From NCBI GenBank assembly GCA_030374765.1, contig JARGXX010000007.1:124001-188000 (forward strand): a stretch of DNA of 64,000 nucleotides, in the 5' to 3' direction. The stretch comes from Agarophyton chilense (lineage: Eukaryota > Rhodophyta > Florideophyceae > Gracilariales > Gracilariaceae). A model generated the notes under the pieces. The model was not told where the DNA came from. It saw only the letters and a list, made by a program, of their open reading frames with translations, and searched no databases. The position numbers and the translations under genes are program-made. Of the stretch, positions 42,067-54,036 are shown one piece after another (position 1 is the stretch's first letter; each line of letters starts with the position of its first letter).

Positions 42067-42737
42067 TCCCTAATGCCAGATTTTAAGGTCCGCTATAGCG
42101 AACCCTGTTTTTGGCACTAGTAGTTCGGCCAGACTAAACTATTGGCCAATTTAAGTTGACAGGCGTTATCCAGGGGCTTACTACGATCTATCCACCAAAT
42201 TTCAGCCTTAGATGTTGCCAAATTTCTGAATGGTGAAGGATATAACACAGAGCTCCAGACATGAAACCGCAACCTAAAAAATGCCGTTAAGTGCGCTATA
42301 CCGCACCCATAGGCCCGATCTTTGTCTTACGAATTCATTCCTTTTTACTGCGCTACTGCTCCTAGACAAGAAACTATGTCCTGCGTTGCCTATGTGTGGA
42401 TCGCTCACTACAAGAATCGAAGTCTCTAGACTTACTTCTTCGACAAAACCGCACGGAACCGGTGCTTTGATCACCTTGTGCCTCACTGCCACTACCACTT
42501 TCACAATTTCTTTCTATTTCTGTGCTGACAACAGGCGGGGGCTATTTTCGACCTTTGAGCCGCTTTTTTGCGTCCCAGAGGGTCCGATAGCTTTTTCTAA
42601 GTCTTAGATAGATACATATGCACAAATGAACAGTACAAAGATCACAGCAGTAAGTAGATCTATACCCCCTCCAACCAGGCTTTTCAAACCCGCACAATGC
42701 ACAATGAACGAGCTGTTTCTGCTGAGGAGTGTGGCTT

Positions 42738-43467
42738 TTAACAGCAAGTCGCAATGAAACGCCATCGGTTCCTTTGAAGAAAACGAGCCTGTTTTTTCCC
42801 AGTTCGTGCCAAATCAACCAATCGTTTCACCTGATCTGCTGCGGTTACTTCCTTTGCACTCAATACCTCAGAGTTTTGCATTTGAATAGCTGCAGCATAG
42901 CTTATCAAATCTTGTGATACGTCAAACATGAAATCTGCCGTTACTTGAACCTTATTTAGACAGTTGCGATAATTGTCTAGTGACTTGAAAGATTCCGAAG
43001 TCTGCAACAGTTATTTTTGCTCAAACATTCTCCATTCAAAGAAGGAATAAATTGCAATCGTCTTTAATGTCTGCGACACATTTTTCTGCTCCCATTTGAA
43101 ATGGGAGGTTGAGCTGCGCAAGATGGCTTTCTGTTGCGCCGCTTCATCTATACCAGCTTTATTCTTAGAATCGAAGCTCTGTGCCGCGTATTTGAACAGC
43201 TTCAAGGGTGGAAAACAGCCGTTGTCAAGGACATGTTTGTCAACAGTTTTCCAAAACTTGTGCCGAGTCTTTAGCAGGTCCATGTACTCTGCCGTAACGA
43301 AAGCCGGAAAAGAGACTTCGTTCTCATGTGCCCACTGCACCAAAGGCCTTGCAGCGTCTTCAATAATATGCCTGCACGCGGGAAGGATACTTTTCGTGCA
43401 TTTTATGAGGACTGAGTTGGTAATTCCACTCTCTGCTGCCACAACATACATAGAGTAGCAGAGGCCC
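42738..43467 (-). pseudogene. Transposon protein, C-terminal part
   Basis: Continuation of the same protein beyond the inserted LTR: MYVVAAESGITNSVLIKC resumes where HRAQVLHQLIVL ended at 44.36 kb on the far side. It continues through HKFWKTVDKHVLDNGCFPPL to a basic end (NRWRFIATCC). One in-frame stop lies at 43008-43010 or next to it. No domain beyond the nuclease fold is recognised. Confidence 0.5.
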
Positions 43468-44351
43468 TGTAGGACAATGCTTCAAGGGGGTTGCTTCGCA
43501 GGACTTAGGAAGTTCGCTCGCTTGAGTACTAGCTTGGTCTATGACAAGCTATACCGCTATTGCGTGCTGTCGGCCGGTTAGGACCGGAAGTGCACACGGG
43601 TGGAACACGTGGACTGCACGGATGCCAATGCTCGAGTACGAGGCGTGCCACACGTGGCCCGGATTCTACCTAATGGTTAGTATTATTTAGTACTTTTTAG
43701 TATTTATTTGGGTACGCTATCGCTATTTAGTGTCTATTTTTCGGGTGCGCGCCCACTGTCAGGGGACACGCGCCACACTACTCAGGAGGTTGAGCACTGC
43801 TTCCCAGTAAACATTCTCTTGGGAGACCAAGGAGGGAGTCTTGGCTCTGAACTTTTCGCCTTCGGCGCGTCTTCACCGCATACTGCGTGAGCGCCCGTTG
43901 CACGTTAGTTCATCCACCCCTCTGTCGACCAAAGTGCTACTACCACCGAGGGTTCATATTTAATCGCCGACACTTGTCGTATTCTCGCCCCTGTATAGGG
44001 TTTCGCCCCCGTTTTCTTCTTGTTCCTCTTATTGGCTCTCGTGAGTGGCCGCATCACTCACATCGCTCGTCCACCTCATACGAGTGTTTCCTCGCTCCTT
44101 TTCCGACAATCGCCGTGGTACCGCTCCGCATAGGATTGGTCACACCCCGGACTGTGCCGTTCTCACCTAAACACTCTAGGTATATCCCGCCGGATTGGCC
44201 TCGGTCTTACACCCAACTCCGTCGTGCCTTTCCAGAGTGGCTCTGTTTCTGTGCTCCGCTGGGACGCGTCTCCTCCGCCTGAGGCTTGTCTCTCAAGAGA
44301 GGAAGATCCCGAACATCTTCGTGGTGTCTCCGCTCCAAGCGTTGTCCTACA
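43468..44351 (+). repeat. Solo LTR of the gypsy family
   Basis: 884 bp from TGTAGGACAATGC to GTTGTCCTACA, matching inverted ends typical of LTRs. Its last 80 bp align with the end of the LTR at 7943-8820, and both carry a TATTTATT-type promoter near the same place. It sits inside the DNA transposon's coding region. No clear 5-bp target duplication remains (GGCCC left, GGATC right), consistent with age or with recombination between two elements. Confidence 0.8.
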
Positions 44352-46307
44352 GGATCAGCACGATTAGCTGGTGTAAAACTTGTGCCCTGTGCTCCTTAGG
44401 CATATACTTCCGAAATTCTTCATCGCCAAAAGTGCAACTCACGACATCCAAAGACGCCAACTGCATTACATCTCCAAGCGTTGTTGCCGCCACCTCAGTC
44501 TTGATCTCCACAGCAACCAGCGCGATCTGTATTCCATCCATTTGTATAACATCCTCCTCAAACCAAAGCCCGAAACACTCTGTATCCCTACACAAAACAC
44601 CTTCTGGAGAGCAAGCAAGGTACCTCTACTTTCTAGCTGACACCATACCCACTTCATAGAAAGCCTTCACAAAGGGCATCGCCTCCAGCGCATTAGTAAC
44701 AGCTTGTTCGTTTATAGTTCCCCTCATCATGGCCTCTGTAGACGCTTCCGATCTGAACCATCCCCGATGCAAGACGTCAAACCATTGCTGCAGTGTCCTT
44801 TCCTCTTCAACAGTGCCACCCTCTATGCCCATCATCTGCAAAACATCCGAGTTCGCCATCAACAAGTGCCCATCATTTGTCTCTGTTACATTGAAATGGC
44901 GCAGCACGAACCAGTCAGCGCATCGCTGACCTAGGGTTAGCACACTACAACCCTCACGTATTCGACCCTCCACGACCTCCCGAAAAGATTGAAGTGTATG
45001 ATCGCTGCTTAGTTTACCACTGAACGAAGTTTTGTTCAAGTTTGTGTTAGATCGCGGCACAGCGACCCAGGTGTTCAAACTGCTCTGCAGTGCCGGCGAT
45101 AAGGTATACAAAAGCCTGAGTAACTTGCAAATTTTAACTGTTCCACGCTCCCTCACTGCTATTGCGGCAATCTTGTTCTGTCCTACTCTTCGAGCAGAAG
45201 CATTAGTAACCTTAATGGCAAAGAACACTTCTGGGCCCAGAATCGGGTCGTCGTCTATGACGTACTGCCTGCGCCTGTCGAATCCAGCGAACAATTCTTC
45301 CCGAGCATCTCTTTCGAAACCACGAGACTCTTCAGCTGCTGTGCTTGGCACGACGCGGGAAAAATCAACGCCCTGTACTGACGAGTCTGCTACAGGTGAC
45401 TGCCGCTGGGAATTTGAAGCTGCACCTTCTGTTGCTTGTACAGCATGCACGAACACCTCCAGGCTATCTCTTTCGTCTGATGTGCTTTCCACGTCTTCCT
45501 CTAAATCTCCTCGAAGTGTCTTTAGGAACGACTTGGCTACAAAGGGATGGCATCCCAAAATGTGGTCAGGCATGAAAAAACAGAACCTAGGCCATGTTCC
45601 ATCAGTATCTCCATAAAAGCTTCCTTGTCATACCCTCGATCAGCTGTAACAATACACCCTGTCAGAGTTTGTTTCCCACGCCCATCCATGGGGGATACCA
45701 TTAGCATCCTGGCAGATTCCACTTACGACTCCCCAAGTCGCCGAAACCTTATGGCAACCACGATCCTGAGAGGAGCGTCCGCTACCACATCCGCAGAATG
45801 CCCCTCCTTGTCTGCTTTCCGAGAGCTTAACATTTTTACCTGGTTGTCGGTTGCTCTGGTTCCGAACAGATCATCATCCAGCATTTCCAACAAGTGCAAC
45901 CGCGTGAAGAAGATTTTGCGAGTTTCCCGGAAGGCCAGAGCCTCAAATTCAGTGAGATACCGCTTTTGATCCCTCTGTGCATTCAAAATGACATTTCCCT
46001 GACTGTCCCTGCCGGTTGGAGGATAGTCCAAAACATTTGCGGCAATGATTCGGACAGATTCTAATGACGGGGAGATGCTTCCTGCTTGTCTTAGAATAGA
46101 CATGGCCTTTTCAAAACTAAAACCAGTTGTGTGAGAAAAAGGGAGGAAGGTGAGGTACCTATACATGTAGGAGAGTGACACAGGGTCATTAGAAAGATTG
46201 TTGAGACGAATGCGTTCATGTAACCACTCCATCAATTGCCTTAGCAATCTATTGCCCAACAAGACAAAAACCCACAACGCGTCGGAGCAAGATTCTTGAC
46301 GTTTCAT
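44352..46307 (-). pseudogene. Transposon protein, DDE-like and nuclease-like N-terminal part
   Basis: Decayed frame, N-terminus near 46307. Recognisable stretches are LDDDLFGTRATDNQVKMLSS then ADKEGHSADVVADA (46.0-45.75 kb), and LTGCIVTADRGYDKEAF (about 45.66 kb), whose TADRGY looks like a DDE-transposase second-aspartate strand. PDHILGCHPFVAKSFLKTL follows at 45.57 kb after a frame change. Further on, RGTINEQAVTNALE (about 44.7 kb) and then QMDGIQIALVAVEIKTEVAA (about 44.5 kb) fit the E...D-x(n)-E-x-K signature of YqaJ/lambda-exonuclease-like nucleases. At least one in-frame stop (45723-45725) and two frame changes are seen. Family naming is by motif only. Confidence 0.55.
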
Positions 46308-47014
46308 TCAACCTTCATGTTGGACACGGATACACTGCATAGCAAACGAGCACGATGCTGAATGACGCTATCCCCTAACTCCTTCTCCAGAACCACCTTG
46401 TCGCATTCAGTGCTACTCAGTGTCCATCCATAGCTTGCGTCGTGACCATTCCTCCCCCCTCTCCCACGACCCGCACGTCCCCTTTACCTTGTTCCTGCCC
46501 CGCCTCCTGATCCTCTCCGCCCCCTAGCCGGCCCTCTAGTCCTCGATAATGGTCTCCCAGAGGTCTCACCTGCCGCGACATTTTAACGAGCCGCACCTCA
46601 TGTGGTGCGGGTCCTAACGGGGGAACCGGATGCGTTTGGATGCACTGCGTCCTCTTGATTGCCGCCCGTGACATTGGAGTCAAGATTTGCGAGTGGAGTG
46701 GGGTGTGCAGCCAGATTTGAGGGGCGGATGGGTTGATGAAACATCATCATGGAAGGCAGGCCCCCCTGGGTGACAGACAAGGCCGGTTCTCAGCCGATTC
46801 TGGATCTTGAAAGTGGCGAAAGTTCCACGCTCCATCTGGATCTAAAACCAGCTTAAAGAGTTTTCGTAAAAAGAGCCAATTTGGCACGTGAGGGGTAGCA
46901 ATGGGACCCCTGAAACGGCTTTTATGTTCGATATAGCGAACCTAAGGCCAAAACGGTCAAATCGGAGTTTTCCACCTAGGATCGGCATAGCGAACACATG
47001 CGGCATTAGGGATA

Positions 47015-47176
47015 TTGTCATAAGCTCTAAAGCAGCACCGCTGCGGTTTCTAGTCAATCACAGCTCAAATGCGCTCTCATGCCGACATTGGCGTTTGTTC
47101 AACAATATGTCGCTAGGACTCGAGGTGCGATGTCACGCCTCGATCCTATCAACATTTCACGGACCTTACAACAACA
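47015..47176 (-). repeat. 3' LTR of the copia element, inner half
   Basis: Continues the 5' LTR match up to the TA where the DNA transposon entered. The other half is at 41955-42066. Confidence 0.85.
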
Positions 47177-50100
47177 CTCCCGACACTTAAAAATTATATA
47201 TGTTCTTGTCTCTAATTATCCACTGTTCCACAACCTATTATCAAGATTACTTTCCATAATTTCACGGATTCGACGATTACCGTTAACCTTCGTCAAGCCA
47301 TGCGCTAGATTATTCTCGAAAGACACCAAACCAACATTGGAGATTTCATATTTGTTTTACGCTTCTCTTTTGACGGCAGTATCAATCATAAGACTCCGCT
47401 TGGCCGTCGATGAGGCCTCCGTAATGAAACCAAACATTTTTCGAGGGTCAGTTAACATATAAAAATGTAATTTATTCTTGGATATATGTTGCAGGTTTCT
47501 CCTCAGCGTAAATGCTCTGTCCAATCCGTCTACAAATGCGTCTAAATCTCCTCCAGGTTTCAAACGCCCGGCTTGCTTTGACTTTTTGCTCGAGTACTCC
47601 AATATTTGACACTTATTGTGTTAATCTCAAAGCAGTATTATAAATCTTAGAAGTGATGAAAGATCAGCATTAAAGGGAAACCAGGCAATTGCGTACACAC
47701 AAAGATGCAATGATTTGATATCTGAAGGGTTGTACACGAGCCCGAGATTAGCTGTATTACGAAGGTACTTGATAGCACTGTTCAATTCTTCGACCTTTGT
47801 TTCCTACTGTTCATGAAAGATTCCTTCAGTTCAGATTTTTTTTTCAGTGCACATAGATCATCTTGTCTCGTATTTTCTATCCAAGCTACCACTGCGCGAA
47901 CCCATCGAAATCGTTTGAAGTTTGCATCCACCGGCAACACCTTAAGACTTCGAATGTGGTCCATCTGTGTCAACGAGATCTGAGGCTGTGCAATAGTTTT
48001 CACTTGAACTCTAAAGAACACGAAGGAATGGTATCGACGAGGTTTATAATCTAAACGATACAGCGTTTTCTCCGTAAGCTTTTGAAATTTCTCGTCTCCC
48101 TCCAAAGCACAATCGTCTACGTATGTCGCAGTTATTCTTTCTAACTTTTCCTTGGTGTGGTTAACGTACAACGAGGTATCACCGGATGTAGGACTCATTC
48201 CTAAATCTTCCTTAGCATGTCGGTCAATTGTAACATCCCAAAAGTCTCCGGCCCCGCATGATCCATAGAGTGCAGACAAGAGTTGTTGAATTTGGTCATC
48301 ATTGAGCCCAAGGATCTTGAAGTCCTTCTTCTTGAGTAGGAGGAATATTTCTCGCGAAAGCTTGTCTTCACTCTGCAGATATGCTTGTGTGACATCATGG
48401 CTGAAAACTCGAAGGGATTTGATAGACGTCACAGACCTTATAATTCGAAGTGAGCATTGCCGGAGAGTGGTTATGTTATGCACCATCACGGTATTATCCT
48501 TGTCTTTGTGTCCCTGCGGTAGGTATCTTCCATTATGCTTCTCTTCGATTTTGCTAACATTCACTAGATGTCAAACGATTCACCTGATTCAGGTGCAGTC
48601 TGTACAGCACTCCCTTCGAGTTCGTTGTCTCTCATTCGTTTAGTGAGAAGTTTTAGTTCATCAAAGATGTCCCTTTAGAAATTTTCTATGGAAAGTCGAG
48701 AACCGGGTATTTGTGCTGAAGTGCTTCCACTTTGGTCAAGTGTCTCTCTTTCGTAAGGCTTTATCCGATCTGGGGAGAACTGTTTCTCTTCTCCGTTGAA
48801 TTCGATAAGAACGATCTTTCCATCAACGCTGGTAATTCTGAAGGGGCCTTCCCAAACACTTAGATCCTGCCTGCACACAAGTACTTGACCACCGATTTGA
48901 AAGTTGCTATGGGATGCTCTTAAAACGTTGGACCGCAGCGCCAGCTTAAGTTTAGACTTGGCCATTTTAGATGCCATTTACTCATGAGCGTTGTTCATTG
49001 CCTTCATGCCCTCGACCTGGTTCGGCAGATGGATCGGCACGATCGGTATCCTGGGCATTATACCGAATACGAGTAACGTAGGTACTAGACCATCTGGCCC
49101 AGTGGTATCGTTCATTGCCTTGATCAAGAGGGATAGCGCAAATCGTTCGTTAATTGTTGGGTTCCCGCGGCGGTTTTTGTCATATATCTGTCGTAGATAA
49201 CAATGGTACCGTTCACCAACATTGATAGCAATGTGGCTTTCAATTTCCGAAGACTTGAGTTGAATTCCAGCCGTTTGCATCAAAGACTTCCATTCCGGTA
49301 AATGGAATTGTGAACCATGATCGGCATAAATTATATCAAAAAACCAGGTAAAGATGTTCTTTTAGAGTGTCATGAAGGTTTCTCATAATACCTTGGCCGA
49401 CTGCTGAGGGAAAAAGGAACCAGCACTCAATCTCGTGTCCCTGTCTACGATATGTAAGGTCGGCTTAACGTCCAAGAACAACAGATCGATGCAGAGTTTC
49501 AGGTTAAACACAATTTCGCCATGCGGAAGGGAAACCCGGGACCTATGTGGAGCTGTTCCATCCCTTTGACATACATAGCAGGAAGATTTTACTTTATCCA
49601 ATTCGCATAGCAGGTAAGTGGAGGCTTTTTCTGGGGCTGCTGGGGACTGAGGTTATAATCTCCGCAGATCTGCATGTATTCATCAATGTCCTCCATCCAT
49701 TACTCGCTTAAGTCTTCTGAGAACTTACCATCATTGTCTTTGAGACGCATGGCGATGTTTTGGGCAACCTTATCCAGTGGGTTTGTTCTTCAGTTTGTAT
49801 CTGCTGAATTAGAATGGTTACAAACTGTGACGTGACTCTCCTCACGATTGAGGTCAGCTCTTGCTCCCCTGCCAGCAGCTACCATGGCGGATGCTATACG
49901 GAGAGCAGCTTCCTTATCTTCCAGCTCTTCATATATATTGTGAGTTAAAGTCATTACGATACTCCTCGAGCTGTGCTGTTGCATTCCAAGTCCCCTTAAA
50001 TCAAGGAAATCGCGAAGTGAAGGGTACAGGGTGGGCATATTTTGAAGGTCTTTGCTTAAGAGTGTAGCGAAGGAAAAGGTATCAGGAAACAACTGCTTCA

Positions 50101-50833
50101 AAGTTTCACCTACAAGCTCAGACTCTTCTTCAAGGTTTCTAATAGACGTTGTGAACCTCTTTTGAGTGGTTGATAGTTTTCTCAACGCCTCACGTTTGAT
50201 AGAGTTAATTAATACTCTTCGCAGGCTTTGAAATTCTCCCGCAGACGGCCCGGCTAAGCGTAATGTGACATCACTGAGACAGTTGGAAAGTATACTCCGC
50301 ACGCCCCCTACGCGTGGAGGGATCCTTCTTCACTTCTGACATCTTCTTCTTCCGTTCCCTACATGCAATGGATGTCGTTGTCTTTCGCTCAGACTCTGTT
50401 ACAGACCCAACTACAGTGCAGCGCTTTCTTCTGTTTGGGTACCCCCACTAGGCGGAAAGGCCGTCCTTACTTCATTGTCTTCCTCTGATAACAAAAAAAC
50501 GCAAAGATAAGTGTCTGTGGGGAGAACCTGGATAGTCCAGAGGACCTGTTGAGCACACCAAGTAAAGTGGCCCGAAAATCCCGAAGCGCAACATACCGCC
50601 TCAAGGGCACAATTTTCCAACGCAACTTACCGTTGGCGAATGCGGGACTTTCTCCTCCACTGCGTAAACGAAGAGGCAACTCGACCTACAGCTAGAGGGA
50701 GGGTATACGCGCACGGTAGAGCGGTAACGCGACATTTGTCAGCAGCAGGGCTGTAGTTCCCTAGAGTGGCGAAACTGCGGAGCAAGGGAGCGGCGAGGCG
50801 GGCGGGGGTCGCAGTGGCTTGCAGAGTCGGCAG

Positions 50834-50905
50834 TGTCACGCAAAGGCGGCAGAGTCACGCAAAGGCGGCAGTGGCGTGCGAAGGCGGCAGTGGTGCGGGG
50901 CAGCG
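50834..50905 (+). repeat. 18-bp minisatellite in the copia leader
   Basis: About four degenerate copies of an 18-bp unit with core GTCACGCAAAGGCGGCAG, within a GC-rich block (50.7-51.1 kb) unlike the AT-rich rest of the element. Confidence 0.75.
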
Positions 50906-51171
50906 GTAGTGGGGTGGCGAACGGCCTTGGCGCGGGGAAGCGGCAGTGGTGCGGGAAGCGGCAAAGGATAGGGAGAAGAGGGCTCGTAGCAAGCGCGAGA
51001 ACGCGGTGGCCACCCAACTGCGAGTCCGATCTTCGACGGGCAGCGTCGAAAACAAACGGTGCCAGCACGTCAACGCGCTGAGGAGAGAAGGTGGCGGCGC
51101 CACAGTGCGTTTCTGTGGCCATTACTGTAAGGATGATAGTTGTAAAGGTAGTTGCTTACGCGATTCGCGAA

Positions 51172-51443
51172 TGTACGTGTTCAAAACTACGAGTTTCGAC
51201 AACGACAGTTCCGGGGACAGAACGACGCAGCGCGAAAGGATCATCCGGGTTCGCAGTCTACCAGAAGCGCTTGGAAATATTATCATAATCTCTCAAGCAG
51301 CACCGCTGTGGTTGCTAGTCAATCAAAGCTTAAATGAACTCTCATGCGGACCTTGGCAATTATTCAAGAATATCTTGCTAGGACTCGAGGTGCGATGTCG
51401 TGCTTCAATCCTTTTAACACTGACCCCAGACCTTCCAACAACA
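51172..51443 (-). repeat. 5' LTR of the copia element
   Basis: On the element's strand it begins TGTTGTTG and ends ACACGTACA. It matches the split 3' LTR over its whole length (shared CTACGAGTTTCGACAACGAC, TCTACCAGAAGCGCTTG and GGACTCGAGGTGCGATGTC blocks). The 5-bp duplication GTTTT follows at 51444-51448. Confidence 0.88.
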
Positions 51444-51448
51444 GTTTT

Positions 51449-52699
51449 CGCATGGACTTTTACCGTTGGAATATAGAGGTCGGAGCCTCCCTCGTGCACT
51501 TTCTGTCTTATGGGTGGGTGTCCCCACCGCCGGCACATGTGCAATTTATTTGTTTCTGTGTCAGCTACAGCACAAGACGCAGTGCACACGTTATTATTTG
51601 TGTGTCGTGCTGTGTCTTCGCCTTGCATAAGGCGCACGAACGTCAACACCGTCCAAGGGGAATCGCCTATGCTTTAACATGCACCGCTTCGAAGATAGAA
51701 CTCAGGATCAATCCAACCACAATAAACAAACCAGCCTGCCAATTTCTCCTATTGAGAAAAATTCTTTCCTACACAGCATCTTTTAGAAGTGAGAAGCGTA
51801 GTGATCATTAACTCAAAGACAAACCGTATAATAGTATCCTCAAAAAGTTGCTAGTTGTCAGTCACATTTCATCGACATTATTGGGTTTGAGCTGACCTTA
51901 ATGAGTATATTTTCGGTAGAGGTTCGGTGGAAAGTAAAATATGTACCAAAACTCTACACTTAAAATCCCGTTCGAGGGATTGTATCAAACTTCATTTCGA
52001 AAAGAAAAACAGGGATTTTTGCTCTTAAGCCACTTTTAGACGCTATGACACCTTTTAATCGCGCCAAATTATCACATCATTTGATATCTGATCAACATTT
52101 TCTTTTGGTTCACAGGTTTCCGAAGGTTTTTGCAATGAGACAACGCAATCTCCAAAACCCCACTAGCGCACCGTCTCTTTTTCATTCGAAATCGCAACCC
52201 CTTTTCCATTCTATTAAAGTTGCAATGGAGCCACACATCCTGACAGCCCGCACCATTTATTTTGTCTCTTGTAAACCAACATCTATCGATGCGAACGAAT
52301 GCTCCATCGTTACAGCTGCTCTATATTCAACTTAACCTCGTACTCCGAATACGAGAACATCTTCTACCCTACTTTTCCTGTTTAACCGTGCAAATACCTC
52401 CCCTCATCATCTTTCCTTTTCGGATTCTGAAAAAGAACCAACAAGCAACTTATTTTCATCCTTTATCACATCAAGTAGATCTGGGGAAAAGCCCTTGCTT
52501 TCAGACGAAAGTTTACTAGAAATGTAGACCTCTGCTTGCTACAAGAAATTCAATCAGTGGGTGCGCACGTGCCGCAACATAGTGAGGGCATCGCTAAACT
52601 TATTAAGGTTATATCTAATCTTAATTCCACCAACCTGCTTCTCTGAATTACTGATGGTAAATAATCTCAAGATCTGTTTCGGTTACTTTAAGTGAAAAG
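51449..52699. other. Spacer between copia and Harbinger-like elements
   Basis: About 1.25 kb, AT-rich, with short frames only. No gene, tRNA or element end recognised. Confidence 0.5.
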
Positions 52700-52769
52700 G
52701 AGGCGCGTCGGTCGAGATCCAGCGGCAGCATCGGGGGGTGGTGAACAGTTCGGGTAATATGAACGATTA

Positions 52770-53880
52770 ATGGAAGACATCAGGATAGATGTGAATGACG
52801 TGCAGGCAAAAAAGAAAGGCACGAAGAAGGAGGCACAGAGTAAATGGAATCGCTTAGTGGCTGCCAGAGAATCGATTAGAGCCCATGCAAAGAGCCGGGG
52901 GTCATCTCGAGCAGGCGGGTCACCACTGTTTACTGAGCAGGACCCTGTAGTATTCTACTATGTCGGGGAATCCGATAGGATGATTTTTCGCGAAGTTGCG
53001 GTTGGAACTCATCAGTGAGTGATGTCATCAAACTTGTGATATGAAACGGCACACCGCGTAGGATGCCAGGAGGCAGGGTACAGTGTTGGGACCCGTGGTA
53101 TCACGAGTGGAGTGGCTTGCAACGGCGCATGTAGTGGCGATCCACGTGGCAGGCTTTACTACCCTTTGTAGCTAGACGTCCATTAGAGACCGTACCCATA
53201 CAGTGGTTTGGCTAAGTGGCTGACCACTGGGTATTATTGATATATTTATTTGGGCACTCACCCTGGCACACAGTATATAGTGTATCAGAGGTGAGCGCCG
53301 ACTCCAAGTAAAGGAGACAACATGGGCATCATGACTATTCTGTTCCTCGCTTAGGATTCCTTAACCGGAGATCCGGACGAGCTATAATAGATAGTCAGCC
53401 CCCAACAACTACACGAGCCGTCTCATACCTACGTCCCATCAATGTTGTACAATTGCACTGTTCACCCTCGCTGGCAAGTAGTGGCCTTACACCCCACTTC
53501 CAGCTCGCTGGTGTTGTAGCTCTACCACCCCTTTTCCTTCGCCGCAAGCGACCCATCGGCAGTCCCAACGCTGTCGCAGGTGTCTGCTCTCTCCGTTAGA
53601 GCGGATACTGCAGACCCCTCACCGAAAAAGAAAATTAAAAGTGGTTCAGAGGAGGATATGAATCGGGCTTCGGCCACTCTAGAATTTGGCGAAAAGAAAT
53701 GAATAGAGTTTGCTTGGCAGCACGCAGAACGCGATGAAAAACGTTATTTATTGGAACAATGACGCATAAAGTTGGAGGAAACGTCGGCAGGGGAAAGGTC
53801 GGAATCGGATCTGCGTCGTTTATATTTTGAAGAACGAAGATTAAGTACAAAGAGAAATTTTTTAAAATAAATGGCCTTAT
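52770..53880 (+). pseudogene. Myb/SANT-like transposon protein, interrupted
   Basis: Left part reads KKGTKKEAQSKWNRLVAARE and PVVFYYVGESD, the pattern of the third helix and follow-on of trihelix-like proteins. The right part, beyond the LTR-like insert, reads SPKKKIKSGSEEDMN and then a charged coiled coil (SESDLRRLYFEERRLSTK), which is the usual C-terminus. In-frame stops occur at about 53698 and 53760. Confidence 0.5.
53084..53569 (+). repeat. LTR-like insert
   Basis: Begins TGTTGGGAC and ends GTCCCAAC, inverse ends expected of an LTR, with a TATTATTGATATATTTATTTGGG promoter-like segment in between, about 485 bp. No target duplication or internal region, so a solo LTR is likely but not proven. 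Confidence 0.5.
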
Positions 53881-54036
53881 AGCGCATACTTTAGCTTGAA
53901 ATCCAAAGCAAGATATCAGAAATGCCTACCAACCTCAAAGAGTAAAATGGCCCTTTGTGTCGTGCAGGAAGTAACGTTTATGGATGGGAGGCGTTCTGCG
54001 TCTCTTTATAGGTTACGGTTTTCTAATTAATCAAGG

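Larger units (their letters stand above)
42067..47012 (-). mobile_element. DNA transposon with 11-bp inverted ends and TA duplication
   Basis: Perfect terminal inverted repeats TCCCTAATGCC / GGCATTAGGGA, flanked by TA on both sides (42065-42066 and 47013-47014; ATA is also possible). They interrupt the copia LTR at a point where the intact LTR has a single AAATATTATC. Subterminal copies of a GTTCGCTATA-type palindrome occur near both ends. The minus strand carries remnants of one large protein of about 900 codons: a DDE-like part, then a nuclease-like part. A solo gypsy LTR splits it. The TA duplication plus a YqaJ-like nuclease recall the ISL2EU group, but Tc1/mariner-type TA insertion is also possible and I do not assign a superfamily. 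The coding region has several stops and frame changes, so this copy is dead. Confidence 0.8.
41955..51443 (-). mobile_element. Ty1/copia fossil, complete ends, interrupted by a DNA transposon
   Basis: Minus-strand LTR element bounded by direct repeats of about 271 bp with a perfect 5-bp target duplication GTTTT (41950-41954 and 51444-51448). From the 5' side: 5' LTR (51172-51443), leader of about 0.9 kb with a minisatellite, gag-like region (about 49.8-50.3 kb), integrase with zinc-binding and core parts (about 48.7-49.6 kb), reverse transcriptase with YVDD (about 47.8-48.6 kb) and RNase H (about 47.25-47.6 kb). A purine tract ends in CGGGAG just before the 3' LTR at 47176. Integrase before RT is the copia order. 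The two LTRs differ by roughly 15-20 percent by eye, so the insertion is old. The element is broken in more than ten places, and a 4.9-kb transposon sits in its 3' LTR. Confidence 0.88.
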
